In this document: positions 18,005-26,081 of the stretch, piece after piece
How the letters are laid out: each line of letters starts with the position of its first letter
Position numbering within the stretch: the first letter of the stretch is position 1
Origin: an uncultured Pelagibacteraceae bacterium
Lineage (GTDB): Bacteria > Pseudomonadota > Alphaproteobacteria > Pelagibacterales > Pelagibacteraceae
DNA: 46,864 nucleotides
Direction of reading: 5' to 3'
Assembly: GCA_902518835.1 (NCBI GenBank)
Contig: CABYHH010000007.1
Location: 1 to 46,864 of the forward strand
The notes under the pieces: model-generated
What the model was told of the DNA's origin: nothing
Seen by the model: only the letters and a program-made list of their open reading frames with translations
Databases searched by the model: none
Program-made: the position numbers and the translations under genes

Positions 18005-18903
18005 TTATTTTTTTTAAAAATGTATAAAATTTTACTTATAATTAAAAAAGTAAGAAATTTTAAACTAAAATAATTTTGACTATTATTTTGAGGTTTATAT
18101 AAGTTTTCATCATTTTTAATTATATAAGTTTTGCTTTCTTGATTATCAATTAACTCAGTTCCAAGATTAAAATTTTGTCTATCGGCTAATTCTTTTCCAC
18201 TATTTTTTTTAAAATAATTTTCGCTAAAAAAAATATAATCATTCCAAAATTTTACCTTTGACCCACTTGGGTAAAAACCAATTAGGATAGACTCTGAATT
18301 TATTTTTTTTTTATTGCAAGCTCTCCCGTGCCAAACTCTATTACTAAAAAAGCCAATGTCTCCTGATTTTCCTTTAATCCAGTTAAATAAAAAAATAAGT
18401 TTGTTAGAAATTCTTACACTAATATTATTGTTTGGAAAAATTTTATCTATTGTTTGATTAAAATTGTGGCTTTTTTTTAGAAAAATTGTTGAACCATCAA
18501 TATAATCGGTATCATTTAAATTTATTACCATAGTATGTTCATTGTCAGCATCTTGGTGAATTCCAAGACCAGAGTCACCCGGCTCAGAGTGTCTATAAAT
18601 AATTTCTGTAATTTTATAATTTGGACCTAAAACACCTTTTAAAAAAAATTTAATTTCTTTATTTTGAACAAGATTATTTATTTTATCAAAAATTAAATCA
18701 CTATGTTCTGTTATTCTTCTAATTAAAACCGATTTTCCAGCCATTGCTATGTTTGATGTATCATTGTGATTTTTGGCTTTTAAAATGGCTAAAGTTTTTT
18801 TAATTTCATCTCTAATTTTGCTTATTTCATCTTTATGGAAAAAGTTTTTTTTTATTAAACAAAAACCTTGATTATTAAAAAGCTTGATGGTGTCATCTAA
18901 CAT
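18001..18903 (-). CDS. Phytanoyl-CoA dioxygenase (PhyH) family oxygenase
   Basis: Predicted Fe(II)/2-oxoglutarate oxygenase, 300 residues. H116-Q-D118 in G-I-H-Q-D-A-D and H192 in V-W-H-G-R form the iron site; G-D-I-G-F-F-S-N precedes the distal His. The region E-P-G-D-S-G-L-G-I before the first His is typical of PhyH enzymes that act on small polar substrates. The C-terminal 25 residues are hydrophobic (F-L-T-F-L-I-I-S-K-I-L-Y-I-F), possibly a membrane anchor. It is the first gene of the long minus-strand block, followed by a TTGA overlap. The substrate is probably a sugar or acyl substituent, inferred from context. Confidence 0.86.
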   Translation of the reverse strand: MLDDTIKLFNNQGFCLIKKNFFHKDEISKIRDEIKKTLAILKAKNHNDTSNIAMAGKSVLIRRITEHSDLIFDKINNLVQNKEIKFFLKGVLGPNYKITEIIYRHSEPGDSGLGIHQDADNEHTMVINLNDTDYIDGSTIFLKKSHNFNQTIDKIFPNNNISVRISNKLIFLFNWIKGKSGDIGFFSNRVWHGRACNKKKINSESILIGFYPSGSKVKFWNDYIFFSENYFKKNSGKELADRQNFNLGTELIDNQESKTYIIKNDENLYKPQNNSQNYFSLKFLTFLIISKILYIFKKNN

Positions 18904-18927
18904 AACAATTATATTTATATATTAAAT

Positions 18928-19050
18928 ATGTCAAAAAAAAAGCGATCTGTAAAAAATATTTTGATATTTAATTTCATATATTTTGGAAAAATAGAAATTA
19001 TAATTATTTTAATTCTTTTCTTTTTTTTATATGTCTATTTACAAATCTAA
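18928..19050 (+). CDS. Possible 40-residue single-pass membrane protein
   Basis: A short ATG frame in the gap between two minus-strand genes would encode a Lys/Arg-rich start (M-S-K-K-K-R-S-V-K) followed from about residue 22 by a strongly hydrophobic run (I-E-I-I-I-I-L-I-L-F-F-F-L-Y-V-Y-L). That is the layout of a small inner-membrane protein with its N-terminus inside. No Shine-Dalgarno site is visible, and in DNA this AT-rich an open frame of this length can arise by chance. The opposite strand is also nearly open here (see findings), so coding potential is ambiguous. Confidence 0.22.
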   Translation: MSKKKRSVKNILIFNFIYFGKIEIIIILILFFFLYVYLQI

Positions 19051-19165
19051 TTAATTCTTCATTCAGTTAAAATAAGAAATTATCTTTGTTCATGTAAGAA
19101 TAATCCCAATTTTTTTTTAAATTTTTTATTAATTAATATGAAATTACTTTAACTATAATATCTTA

Positions 19166-20959
19166 TTACAAATCATTCAAATAATTTCTAAATCTTATAG
19201 ACCAATTTACGTCGGTAAGAGCAAATTTATTACAAAAAGTTTTAATTGAACTTTTTCTCTTTTTATTAGCCATCCAAATTTCAGGAGAATCTTTAAATGT
19301 CAAATACTCATTAAATAAACTTTTTAAGTTTGTATGTAAGACACCTGCCTTTTGGAGTTTATTAAAATACTTTTGTGCATACTTGTTTGGTTTATTATAA
19401 TCTTTGTTATGGATAATCATAACAGGAATTCCATAATTAAAGCACTCCAATACCCCTGTTCCAATTTGATCGAAAATAATCAAATTTGTTTGACTTAAGA
19501 TATATTTACTTATTCCTTTATCATGAAAAGATAAAAATTTAATATTGGTTTTATATTTATAGTTAATTTTTTTTATAGTTTGATTTAAAAAAAGCTCTGT
19601 AGTTTTATTGTAAAATTTTATTCCAATTTTAGAATTATAATATTTACTTCTTTTACAGATATCTAGTAAATTTTTTAAATAATTATATATCACATCTCTC
19701 CTGAAATTTGAGGAGCCTTGAACACCATTAGTAAAGGGTTTTATAAATTGAGGAAAGTATATAAAGTCAAATTTCTTTTTTAATTTTAAATCATAAGCTT
19801 TAAAATATTTTTTTTTTTCTGATAGCCAGGGTGACGGCATAATTAAAAAATTTACTTTATTATTGCAACTGTTATCTAATTTTTTTTTCCAGCCATAAGT
19901 CAAAAATTCGTCACAATTTTTAAATTCTATTTCATTGAAGAAAGCATTGTCATCTACATAACCATAATGTCCACCATGTTGAAACTTTATATTTTTAAAA
20001 TTAAGATTTTTTGCAATTAAAAAAATTAGAGTTGATAAAGAGTCATCATTATCTGATGAAATAATTATTTTTTTTTTGAATTCTCGTACAAAATTGTGAT
20101 ATGTGACATAATTTTCCTCAAAATCCTCAAGAAAAAACTTTGGAAAATTTTTCTTTAAAAAAAAATTATAAAATTTATACAAAGATTTTAATTGATTTAT
20201 AGAAAGTTTGTATCTTTTTAAAACTTTTTTAAATTCCCCAAAGAAATTATCTAAACTATAAAATATTTTGTTTCGTAAATTTAAATTGTAATTTTTTTTA
20301 TCATATTTTATATCTGAAAATCTTGCTAAATTTGAAATATAAAAAGCTTTGTTAACTAAAGCAGGTTCTGAATTAGCAGTTCCCAAAGTTAAAATTTTTT
20401 GATTATAATATAAATAGTTAGCTATTTTTTCAAATTTCCTCAAAAAAAAATTAAGTATCTTTTTTTGATCGTTATAATAAATTGGTAGATAATTTTTTTT
20501 TTCCTTTTGTTCAAGACTTTCAAAATCATCTTTGACTTTTATTTTTTTTTTTGATTTTACCTTTTTATCATTTAGAATATTAAGAAAATTGTGATTTAAG
20601 TAATAATTAAAGTCTATCGAAAATGAGCTTATCCTCTCAAAATCCTCAATTTTGTAAAATTGATCAAAATCGTAATACTTATCAGAAAGCTTTACTTTTT
20701 TTTTTGAATTTATTGATCGAATACATCTTTCAAAAAAAATATATGTCATTGGTACAAGACACCTTCTTAAAATAATCTCCAAATTTTGCTTGTCGAAATT
20801 GTCTTTATAAACTTCATTGAATTTTTTAATTATAATTGGGTAAAATTTATTTAATCTGTATGAAAGATACTCGACATCTGAATTATCAACAATTGACTTT
20901 GGGTTATCTTCTGAGGGAAAAAACTCATTTAATTTTTTTTTTTTAATTTTTGATATCAT
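19166..20959 (-). CDS. LIC12162-like putative transferase, second copy
   Basis: The 597-residue protein is a distant relative of the product of 15190-16878. Its C-terminal third has F-D-Q-I-G-T-G-V-L-E-C-F-N-Y-G-I-P-V-M, then K-Y-A-Q-K-Y-F-N-K-L-Q-K-A-G-V-L-H, and a late Trp-containing D-V-N-W-S-I-R-F. This is the LIC12162 ending in which a D-x-x-G-T-G-x-L-E strand precedes a Pro and a Trp-rich tail. A central K-F-Q-H-G-G-H-Y-G-Y parallels I-Q-H-G-N-N-Y-G of the first copy. Both likely use a GT-B-like fold on an activated sugar. It is separated from the upstream GT2 gene by a decayed remnant. Confidence 0.62.
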   Translation of the reverse strand: MISKIKKKKLNEFFPSEDNPKSIVDNSDVEYLSYRLNKFYPIIIKKFNEVYKDNFDKQNLEIILRRCLVPMTYIFFERCIRSINSKKKVKLSDKYYDFDQFYKIEDFERISSFSIDFNYYLNHNFLNILNDKKVKSKKKIKVKDDFESLEQKEKKNYLPIYYNDQKKILNFFLRKFEKIANYLYYNQKILTLGTANSEPALVNKAFYISNLARFSDIKYDKKNYNLNLRNKIFYSLDNFFGEFKKVLKRYKLSINQLKSLYKFYNFFLKKNFPKFFLEDFEENYVTYHNFVREFKKKIIISSDNDDSLSTLIFLIAKNLNFKNIKFQHGGHYGYVDDNAFFNEIEFKNCDEFLTYGWKKKLDNSCNNKVNFLIMPSPWLSEKKKYFKAYDLKLKKKFDFIYFPQFIKPFTNGVQGSSNFRRDVIYNYLKNLLDICKRSKYYNSKIGIKFYNKTTELFLNQTIKKINYKYKTNIKFLSFHDKGISKYILSQTNLIIFDQIGTGVLECFNYGIPVMIIHNKDYNKPNKYAQKYFNKLQKAGVLHTNLKSLFNEYLTFKDSPEIWMANKKRKSSIKTFCNKFALTDVNWSIRFRNYLNDL

Positions 20960-21004
20960 ATAGTTATTTTTTTTCCAAAAATTTTAAACTTGCAATTTCT
21001 CCTC
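20960..21004. other. Short spacer between the KARI-like remnant and the LIC12162-like gene
   Basis: I see no promoter or terminator here. The minus strand carries an AGGAGGAG-like purine stretch that overlaps the end of the remnant (plus-strand CTCCTCCT at about 20999-21006). It lies some 40 bases before the ATG at 20959, too far for an ordinary ribosome site, and is probably left from the lost gene. Confidence 0.3.
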
Positions 21005-21153
21005 CTAAAATATTTTCCAACCTTTCTCTTTTAAATTTATGACTTGAGCCCTTCCTTGAACTCCATACCCTAGGACTCCAACAACTTCTCTCTTTTTTTA
21101 AATATTGATATTTTTTTAATATCACTGTCATAATAACAGATTTTTTTTTTCAT
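21005..21153 (-). pseudogene. Remnant of a ketol-acid reductoisomerase-like N-terminus
   Basis: Reading the minus strand, an ATG at 21153, seven bases after the upstream GT2 stop, begins M-K-K-K-I-C-Y-Y-D-S-D-I, the usual start of KARI-like proteins (V-Y-Y-D-x-D). After a frame change near 21086-21100, positions 21085-21005 read V-V-G-V-L-G-Y-G-V-Q-G-R-A-Q and then V-I-N-L-K-E-K-G-W-K, matching the KARI dinucleotide-binding motif G-Y-G-x-Q-G-x-A-x-x-x-N-L. A TAG ends this frame and nothing homologous follows, so more than 80% of the gene is gone. The original was clearly cotranscribed with the GT2 gene. Paralogues of KARI occur in sugar-acid cassettes, so a sugar enzyme rather than true ilvC is likely; that part is inference. 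Confidence 0.8.
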
Positions 21154-21159
21154 ATTTTA

Positions 21160-21840
21160 TTATCCAATACCCTTCCAGGTATTTCCATCAGGTGTATAAT
21201 GATGATAAACAGAATGACTTGGGTCATAGAGAAAGTTCATATTGTTTTTTCTAATTTCTATGGCCCAATATCTATCTTCTTTACCAGATAAATTCTCATC
21301 AAATTTAAATTTAAGGAGTGTTTCTTTTTTATAGAATGAAAAAGCATTATGGAGAAAGTATCTATTTTCCATTGAGGAAAACATATTCTCTTCTTTTTTG
21401 TCCCCAAAATGTTCCCATATATATCGACTCGTTATCCTTTTTCCATCGATAACTGGAATTTGTTTTCCAAATACTGCTGAAAACTTTTTTAAACTCTCAA
21501 TCAATAAGCCGTGGTCTAAGTCTTTAATGACACAATGACTCGATATTATCATTAGATTATCATGCTTAGCTAACTCGACCCCTTTATTTAGAGCTTTTCC
21601 CGGTGTATAGTCTTTAATATTTTTAATACTAATATCACAATAATTAGACAATTCATTATTTGAAAAATTTGGATTAATTCTAAAATTTCTGGCAATCTCA
21701 ATTGTTCTATCATTAGAATTATTATCAATAATTAATATCTCTGGTTTATAAAAATTATCTATTACAGATTGGATTGTGTGGCCAACCCATCTTTCTTCAT
21801 TTTTTGTTCTTAATAATATTGAAAATTGGTTTTTGGTCAT
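21160..21840 (-). CDS. Glycosyltransferase family 2 (GT-A), short form
   Basis: The 226-residue protein has the GT2 start I-L-L-R-T-K-N-E-E-R-W-V-G, then I-L-I-I-D-N-N-S-N-D-R-T and P-G-K-A-L-N-K-G. In place of the DxD it shows I-S-S-H-C-V, followed by G-K-E-D-R-Y-W-A, and it ends H-H-Y-T-P-D-G-N-T-W-K-G-I-G. This ending recurs in a GT2 group from sugar-acid loci as far as I can recall, so I take the protein as complete rather than truncated despite its small size. Its downstream partner is only a remnant now. The S-S-H-C variant means metal binding may differ from classical GT-A enzymes. Confidence 0.82.
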   Translation of the reverse strand: MTKNQFSILLRTKNEERWVGHTIQSVIDNFYKPEILIIDNNSNDRTIEIARNFRINPNFSNNELSNYCDISIKNIKDYTPGKALNKGVELAKHDNLMIISSHCVIKDLDHGLLIESLKKFSAVFGKQIPVIDGKRITSRYIWEHFGDKKEENMFSSMENRYFLHNAFSFYKKETLLKFKFDENLSGKEDRYWAIEIRKNNMNFLYDPSHSVYHHYTPDGNTWKGIG

Positions 21841-21910
21841 TATTATTATTTAAGTCAATTGTAAATTATTACAACTAGAGAGCTAATGTTATATATATAT
21901 TTATTTTTAG

Positions 21911-22217
21911 AACAATAACATTTTGTACATAACTCCAATAAATTACTTATATTGTGTCACAAATGAGCTTAAGAAATATGAGACCATCACTCATAAACCG
22001 GATAATTATTAAAAAAACTCTAATATCTGTTTGATCAACATCTGTTCAACTTAAACTAATAATATAGACATGTAGTGTTAGAAAAAATTCAATCAAAATT
22101 TTATCTCTTACAAAAGATATGAAAATAATTAATGACCTACCATCAACAGCTGAGCTTGTTTTTGGTCTTATGATTGTACTTTCGAGAAAAATATTAGACT
22201 TTCAAAATATAAATCGG
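21911..22217 (+). pseudogene. Remnant of a D-2-hydroxyacid dehydrogenase
   Basis: The 448-base gap between divergent genes holds a broken dehydrogenase. The clearest part, positions 22089-22202, reads S-I-K-I-L-S-L-T-K-D-M then L-P-S-T-A-E-L-V-F-G-L-M-I-V-L-S-R-K, the family's T-A-E-x-x-x-G-L-x-L-x-x-R segment. It aligns with K-I-F-S-L...S-P-A-E-L-T-F in the intact fusion protein just downstream. Upstream in another frame, 22037-22072 reads N-I-C-S-T-stop-T-N-N-I-D-M, matching the preceding T-x-T-G-x-x-H-I-D motif. Around 21911-22006, N-N-I-L-Y-I-T-P-I-N-Y-L may be the N-terminus (less sure). Stops and frame changes prevent expression, and the NAD-binding and catalytic parts are missing. Confidence 0.78.
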
Positions 22218-22288
22218 ACTATTTGCCTTTCGCAAATAAACTTATTAAAAAATTTACAATTTTATAGTTTTTGATAAACATTTGATTA

Positions 22289-24001
22289 GTGATTGGAAAT
22301 AAAAAAGTTTTAATAAATATTCTCGCTAGATCAGGATCTACAGGAATTAAAAATAAAAATGTAGCAGATTTAAACGGAAAACCTGTTTTATGGTATTCAA
22401 TTACAGAGGCGCTAAAAAGTAAATATGCTGATGACATATGTTTTTCTACAGACAGTCAAGAGTATGCTGATTTAGCCAAAGATACAACTGGCTTAGATAT
22501 TCCTTTTTTAAGAAACCCAAAATATGCCAAAAAAAACTCGACAGCAGCTGATGCATCAAGATGGACAACTCTAACTTTTGAAAAACATTCAGGTAAAAAA
22601 TATGATTTTATTGTTGATTTTATGAATTCAAATCCATTCAAAATTGTTGATGACTTAGATGCTTGTATAGAGATTTTATATAAAAATAAAAAAGCTGACA
22701 CTGTTGTGGCTGTTAACCGAGTTTGGGATGGGCATCCCAATAGAATTAAACAAATTGTTAATGGAGAAATTCAAGATTGGCCTGGTACTAAAGAAAAATT
22801 AGAGTCAATGAGACAAGAGCTTAGACCACCAGCTTATATCAGGAGTGGTTCTGTTTATGCAATGAAAAGACATGTGTTAATAGATGAGATTAATAGACGA
22901 GGAAAAATTAGTCTTCCATACATTATGCCTGATGAAAGAGTTTGTAATTTAGATGAACCAAAAGATTTATTCACAGCAAGAGCCATGATGGCTCAAAGAA
23001 GTCTAAGTTATAAAAAAGATTCTATTAAATCAAAAAAATTAAAAATTTTAGTCACCTCAAAAATTAGTGATCTAAAAGAAATTCTAGAGATTGTTAATAA
23101 TATTGGAGAAGTAAAAATATTAAATAATATAACAAGGTTACAATTAAAAAAAATAATTAATTTTTATGATGTCCTTCTATGCTCAACAAATATAAAAATA
23201 GATCAAGAGTTATTTAAAAAATTTAAAAAGATAAAAATAAAATATATAATTACACCTTCAGTTGGAATTGATCATCTAGATAAGCCATTTTTAAAAAAAA
23301 AGAAAATTAAAATTTTTTCATTAGTAAATTCTCATAATGATACAAAAAATATTTTTTCACCTGCTGAACTAACTTTTGCCCATATCCTAAATATTTCAAA
23401 AAATTTCTTAGGTGCCGTTTCATCTGTCAAAAATGGAAAATGGCAACCAAATAATCACATAGGTTTTGAATTAGATGGTAAGGTCATCGGAATAATTGGA
23501 ATGGGTGCAGTTGGTACTATCCTCGCAAAATATTGTATATCATTTGGTTTAAAAATCATTGCCTACGATCCATATAAAATAATAAATGATGTGCATATTA
23601 ATCAAGTAAGCGATTTAGATCAATTATTAACTAGTTCTGACATAATCTCCGTAAACGTATCGGGCATTAAAGAAAATACAAATTTGATTTCTGAGTATCA
23701 GTTTAAGTTAATGAAAAAAAATGCAATTTTAATAAATACTTCTAGAGGAAACACAGTGAACATTGAAGCTCTAATCAATAATATTGAGAAAATGAAAATT
23801 GCAGGTGCGGGAATTGACGTGATACAAAATGAACATGAATTTCCAAAAAATTATTCAAAGAAATTACTAAATAGGATGCTAAAATTACAAAAACAAAATA
23901 AGTTATTTATTACTCCTCATATTGCTGGCAGCACTTATGAAGCGAGAGTAAAAAGATTAAAATATGTTTTAAAATATTTTTTAAAAGAATTAAAAAAATG
24001 A
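22289..24001 (+). CDS. Fusion: CMP-sugar cytidylyltransferase + D-2-hydroxyacid dehydrogenase
   Basis: One 570-residue protein with two enzymes. Residues 4-235 are an acylneuraminate/Kdo cytidylyltransferase: I-L-A-R-S-G-S-T-G-I-K-N-K-N-V (CTP loop), F-S-T-D-S, D-F-M-N-S-N-P-F-K, and L-D222-E-P-K-D (metal Asp). Residues 250-570 are a D-2-hydroxyacid dehydrogenase: P-A-E-L near 359, G-M-G-A-V-G 404-409, Y-D-P after the second strand, T-S-R486-G, and T-P-H544-I-A-G; the usual E-P motif reads N-E-H-E-F-P. The start is GTG at 22289, since TGA lies six bases upstream in frame. It is the first gene of a four-gene operon. It probably oxidises or reduces a sugar acid and activates it with CMP; the substrate is unknown. 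Confidence 0.87.
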   Translation: MIGNKKVLINILARSGSTGIKNKNVADLNGKPVLWYSITEALKSKYADDICFSTDSQEYADLAKDTTGLDIPFLRNPKYAKKNSTAADASRWTTLTFEKHSGKKYDFIVDFMNSNPFKIVDDLDACIEILYKNKKADTVVAVNRVWDGHPNRIKQIVNGEIQDWPGTKEKLESMRQELRPPAYIRSGSVYAMKRHVLIDEINRRGKISLPYIMPDERVCNLDEPKDLFTARAMMAQRSLSYKKDSIKSKKLKILVTSKISDLKEILEIVNNIGEVKILNNITRLQLKKIINFYDVLLCSTNIKIDQELFKKFKKIKIKYIITPSVGIDHLDKPFLKKKKIKIFSLVNSHNDTKNIFSPAELTFAHILNISKNFLGAVSSVKNGKWQPNNHIGFELDGKVIGIIGMGAVGTILAKYCISFGLKIIAYDPYKIINDVHINQVSDLDQLLTSSDIISVNVSGIKENTNLISEYQFKLMKKNAILINTSRGNTVNIEALINNIEKMKIAGAGIDVIQNEHEFPKNYSKKLLNRMLKLQKQNKLFITPHIAGSTYEARVKRLKYVLKYFLKELKK

Positions 24002-25134
24002 AAATTCTTGATGTCCAGGGATATTCTTTATCCTCCGGGTTTGGCAATAAATCATATCTTGGTTATTTAAATAACAATAAGTTAAAAAATATTGGAGTGA
24101 TTGAAATAGTTACAAATAAGAAAATTATTGGATATGGAGAAACATATTCAGGTGTTTATGCTGGAGAATTGATTAAACCAATAATCGATTTTTTAAAAAC
24201 AAACATTGTGAACAAAAAATTAGAAAATATTGACGATATCAAAAAAATAAATAGTAAAATTTTATCAAAACCCTTCATATCTAGGAATGGAATCATTCCA
24301 TCAGTATACAGTGCAATTAATATAGCCTTATATGATGCGCTATCGCAACATAAAGAAATCCCATTGTATAAGTTACTCTCAAAAAAAAGCGCAAAAAAAG
24401 TGAGAGTGTACGCGAGCAATGGTTCATCTACATTTTCACCGAGAGAAATAAAAGAGGATGTTAACAAAATATTAGATCTTGGTTTTAATTCATTTAAAAT
24501 GAGGATCGGACATCAGGAGTGGGGTCAAGATCTAAAAAGAGTTGAGACAGCAAGAGCAATTCTAGAAGATAAAAATTTGATGCTAGATGCAATAATGGGC
24601 TCAATTTACCCCCCATGGGATTATGCCAAAGCAGATAAAAAATTAAGACAAATAAATAAATTTAATCCTTTGTGGATTGAAGAGCCACTAATTCCAAATG
24701 ACTATTATGGATACCAACGATTAAATAAAAAATATCCTATTGCAGGTGGAGAGGCTTTAAATAATTTATCTGATTATGGAATTTATAAAGAATTTAATTG
24801 TGTGGACTATATACAACCCGATGTAACTAATGTTGGAGGTTATGATGTTTTAAAAATGATAGCTCAATTATTCAAAAAAAAAAAAATTGCTATTCATGTT
24901 TGGGGAAGTAAAATAGCCTTTTTAGCCAATCTTCATTACTGCTTATCCAGTAGTGTGAATTTTCTCGAATATCCGATGATGAATCTTGATATTGATAAAG
25001 AAATAATCAAAGAAAGTCTCAAGATTGAAGGTAACTATATACATCCACCAGATGAACCTGGTCTTGGAGTTCATATTTCTTCATCAGTAAAAAGGAAATA
25101 TAAGATTAAGAAAATGTCAAATTATCTTTTATGA
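23998..25134 (+). CDS. Enolase-superfamily (mandelate racemase/muconate-lactonizing type) sugar-acid dehydratase or epimerase
   Basis: The 378-residue protein has the capping domain then the (beta/alpha)8 barrel. F-K167-M-R169 is at the end of strand 2. Metal ligands are D197 (M-L-D-A), E228 (W-I-E-E-P) and E252 (A-G-G-E-A). A His-Asp pair is H300 (A-I-H-V-W) with D275 (Q-P-D-V). This matches the mandelate racemase subgroup, which removes a proton alpha to a carboxylate; most such bacterial enzymes dehydrate aldonates to 2-keto-3-deoxy acids. The second residue of the K-x-K motif is Arg. ATGA overlaps join it to both neighbours. A run of 13 A (24874-24886) codes for four lysines shortly before H300. 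Confidence 0.86.
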   Translation: MKILDVQGYSLSSGFGNKSYLGYLNNNKLKNIGVIEIVTNKKIIGYGETYSGVYAGELIKPIIDFLKTNIVNKKLENIDDIKKINSKILSKPFISRNGIIPSVYSAINIALYDALSQHKEIPLYKLLSKKSAKKVRVYASNGSSTFSPREIKEDVNKILDLGFNSFKMRIGHQEWGQDLKRVETARAILEDKNLMLDAIMGSIYPPWDYAKADKKLRQINKFNPLWIEEPLIPNDYYGYQRLNKKYPIAGGEALNNLSDYGIYKEFNCVDYIQPDVTNVGGYDVLKMIAQLFKKKKIAIHVWGSKIAFLANLHYCLSSSVNFLEYPMMNLDIDKEIIKESLKIEGNYIHPPDEPGLGVHISSSVKRKYKIKKMSNYLL

Positions 25135-26081
25135 TTCATATATATTGCGATTTAATTAAAAGGACAAAAATAAATAATTTACCAAAATGGGGTAAAATTA
25201 AAATAAAATCACAATTTCCAGGAATTAAATTTGTTTATTCTATTAAAAAAGAAAATAAAAAAATATTAGTATATTTTGGAGATTTGATCACAAAAGAAAA
25301 AATAGAGCTAATGCCAAATTTAAAATGGATACACTTTTCATCTTCTGGTACCAACAGGGCTCAATTAGAAATAGTGAAAAAAAGGAAAATAGTTATAACA
25401 AACAGTCCTGATGGATTTGTAAATTCTCTTGCATCACTGGGCTTAGCACATATTTTTTCTTTTGCTCGAGGCTTGCATTTTGTAAATAATTTAAGAAATA
25501 AAAAAAAATTAAATAGGAATGAAATTGATAGATATTATTATTTCATTGATGATTTAAGAGAAAAAAATATACTTATAGCAGGCTTTGGTAAGGTAGGAAA
25601 GCTGATTGCAAACGTGCTTAAGATAATGGGTGCAAACATACATGTAATGGTGAAAAATAATAAAAAAACAAATTCTAATAATTTTAATTTTTATTATTCA
25701 AATAAAATTTCAAGATTTATTCATAAGATGGATTATGTAGTAAATCTTCTACCATTAAATAATGATACTTTAAAATTTTTTGATATTAATCTTTTTAAAA
25801 AAATGAAAAAAAATTCATATTTTATTTCTTTAGGTAGAGGTCAAACAGTAGTTGAGAAAGATTTAATAAAAGCGTTAAAAAAGAAATTAATATTGGGTGC
25901 TGCATTAGATGTTTTTGAAAAAGAACCTCTGTCTAAAAAGTCAACATTATTTAAGTTGAAAAATGTAATTTTAACTCCTCACATTGGTAATATTAATCAT
26001 AAATATTGGAAATATGAAATTGACTTATTTTCAAAAAAACTTAAAATTTTTTTAGATAAATTAGATTATGACAAAAAATGA
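25131..26081 (+). CDS. D-2-hydroxyacid dehydrogenase (NAD/NADP-dependent)
   Basis: A second, free-standing dehydrogenase of the same superfamily, 316 residues. It has L-I-A-G-F-G-K-V-G (dinucleotide loop), V-N-L-L-P-L-N, S-L-G-R-G-Q (catalytic Arg), L-D-V-F-E-K-E-P (catalytic Glu) and T-P-H-I-G-N (catalytic His), so the full catalytic set is present. Unlike the fused copy, the E-P motif is canonical. The T-A-E segment is replaced by N-S-L-A-S-L-G-L-A. The ATG overlaps the enolase-superfamily stop (ATGA) and its 3' end overlaps the DAHPS-like gene by 14 bases. It may interconvert a 2-keto acid and a 2-hydroxy acid in the same pathway. Confidence 0.88.
   Translation: MIHIYCDLIKRTKINNLPKWGKIKIKSQFPGIKFVYSIKKENKKILVYFGDLITKEKIELMPNLKWIHFSSSGTNRAQLEIVKKRKIVITNSPDGFVNSLASLGLAHIFSFARGLHFVNNLRNKKKLNRNEIDRYYYFIDDLREKNILIAGFGKVGKLIANVLKIMGANIHVMVKNNKKTNSNNFNFYYSNKISRFIHKMDYVVNLLPLNNDTLKFFDINLFKKMKKNSYFISLGRGQTVVEKDLIKALKKKLILGAALDVFEKEPLSKKSTLFKLKNVILTPHIGNINHKYWKYEIDLFSKKLKIFLDKLDYDKK

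Noticed and set aside
20964-21131. 55-codon minus-strand frame through the KARI-like remnant
   Set aside because: Its product is Arg/Ser/Trp-rich and unlike any neighbour, while the other frames of the same bases give clear reductoisomerase motifs; it is a chance frame.
24156-24467. 103-codon antisense frame inside the enolase-superfamily gene
   Set aside because: It lies wholly opposite a gene with conserved active-site motifs and has no recognisable features.
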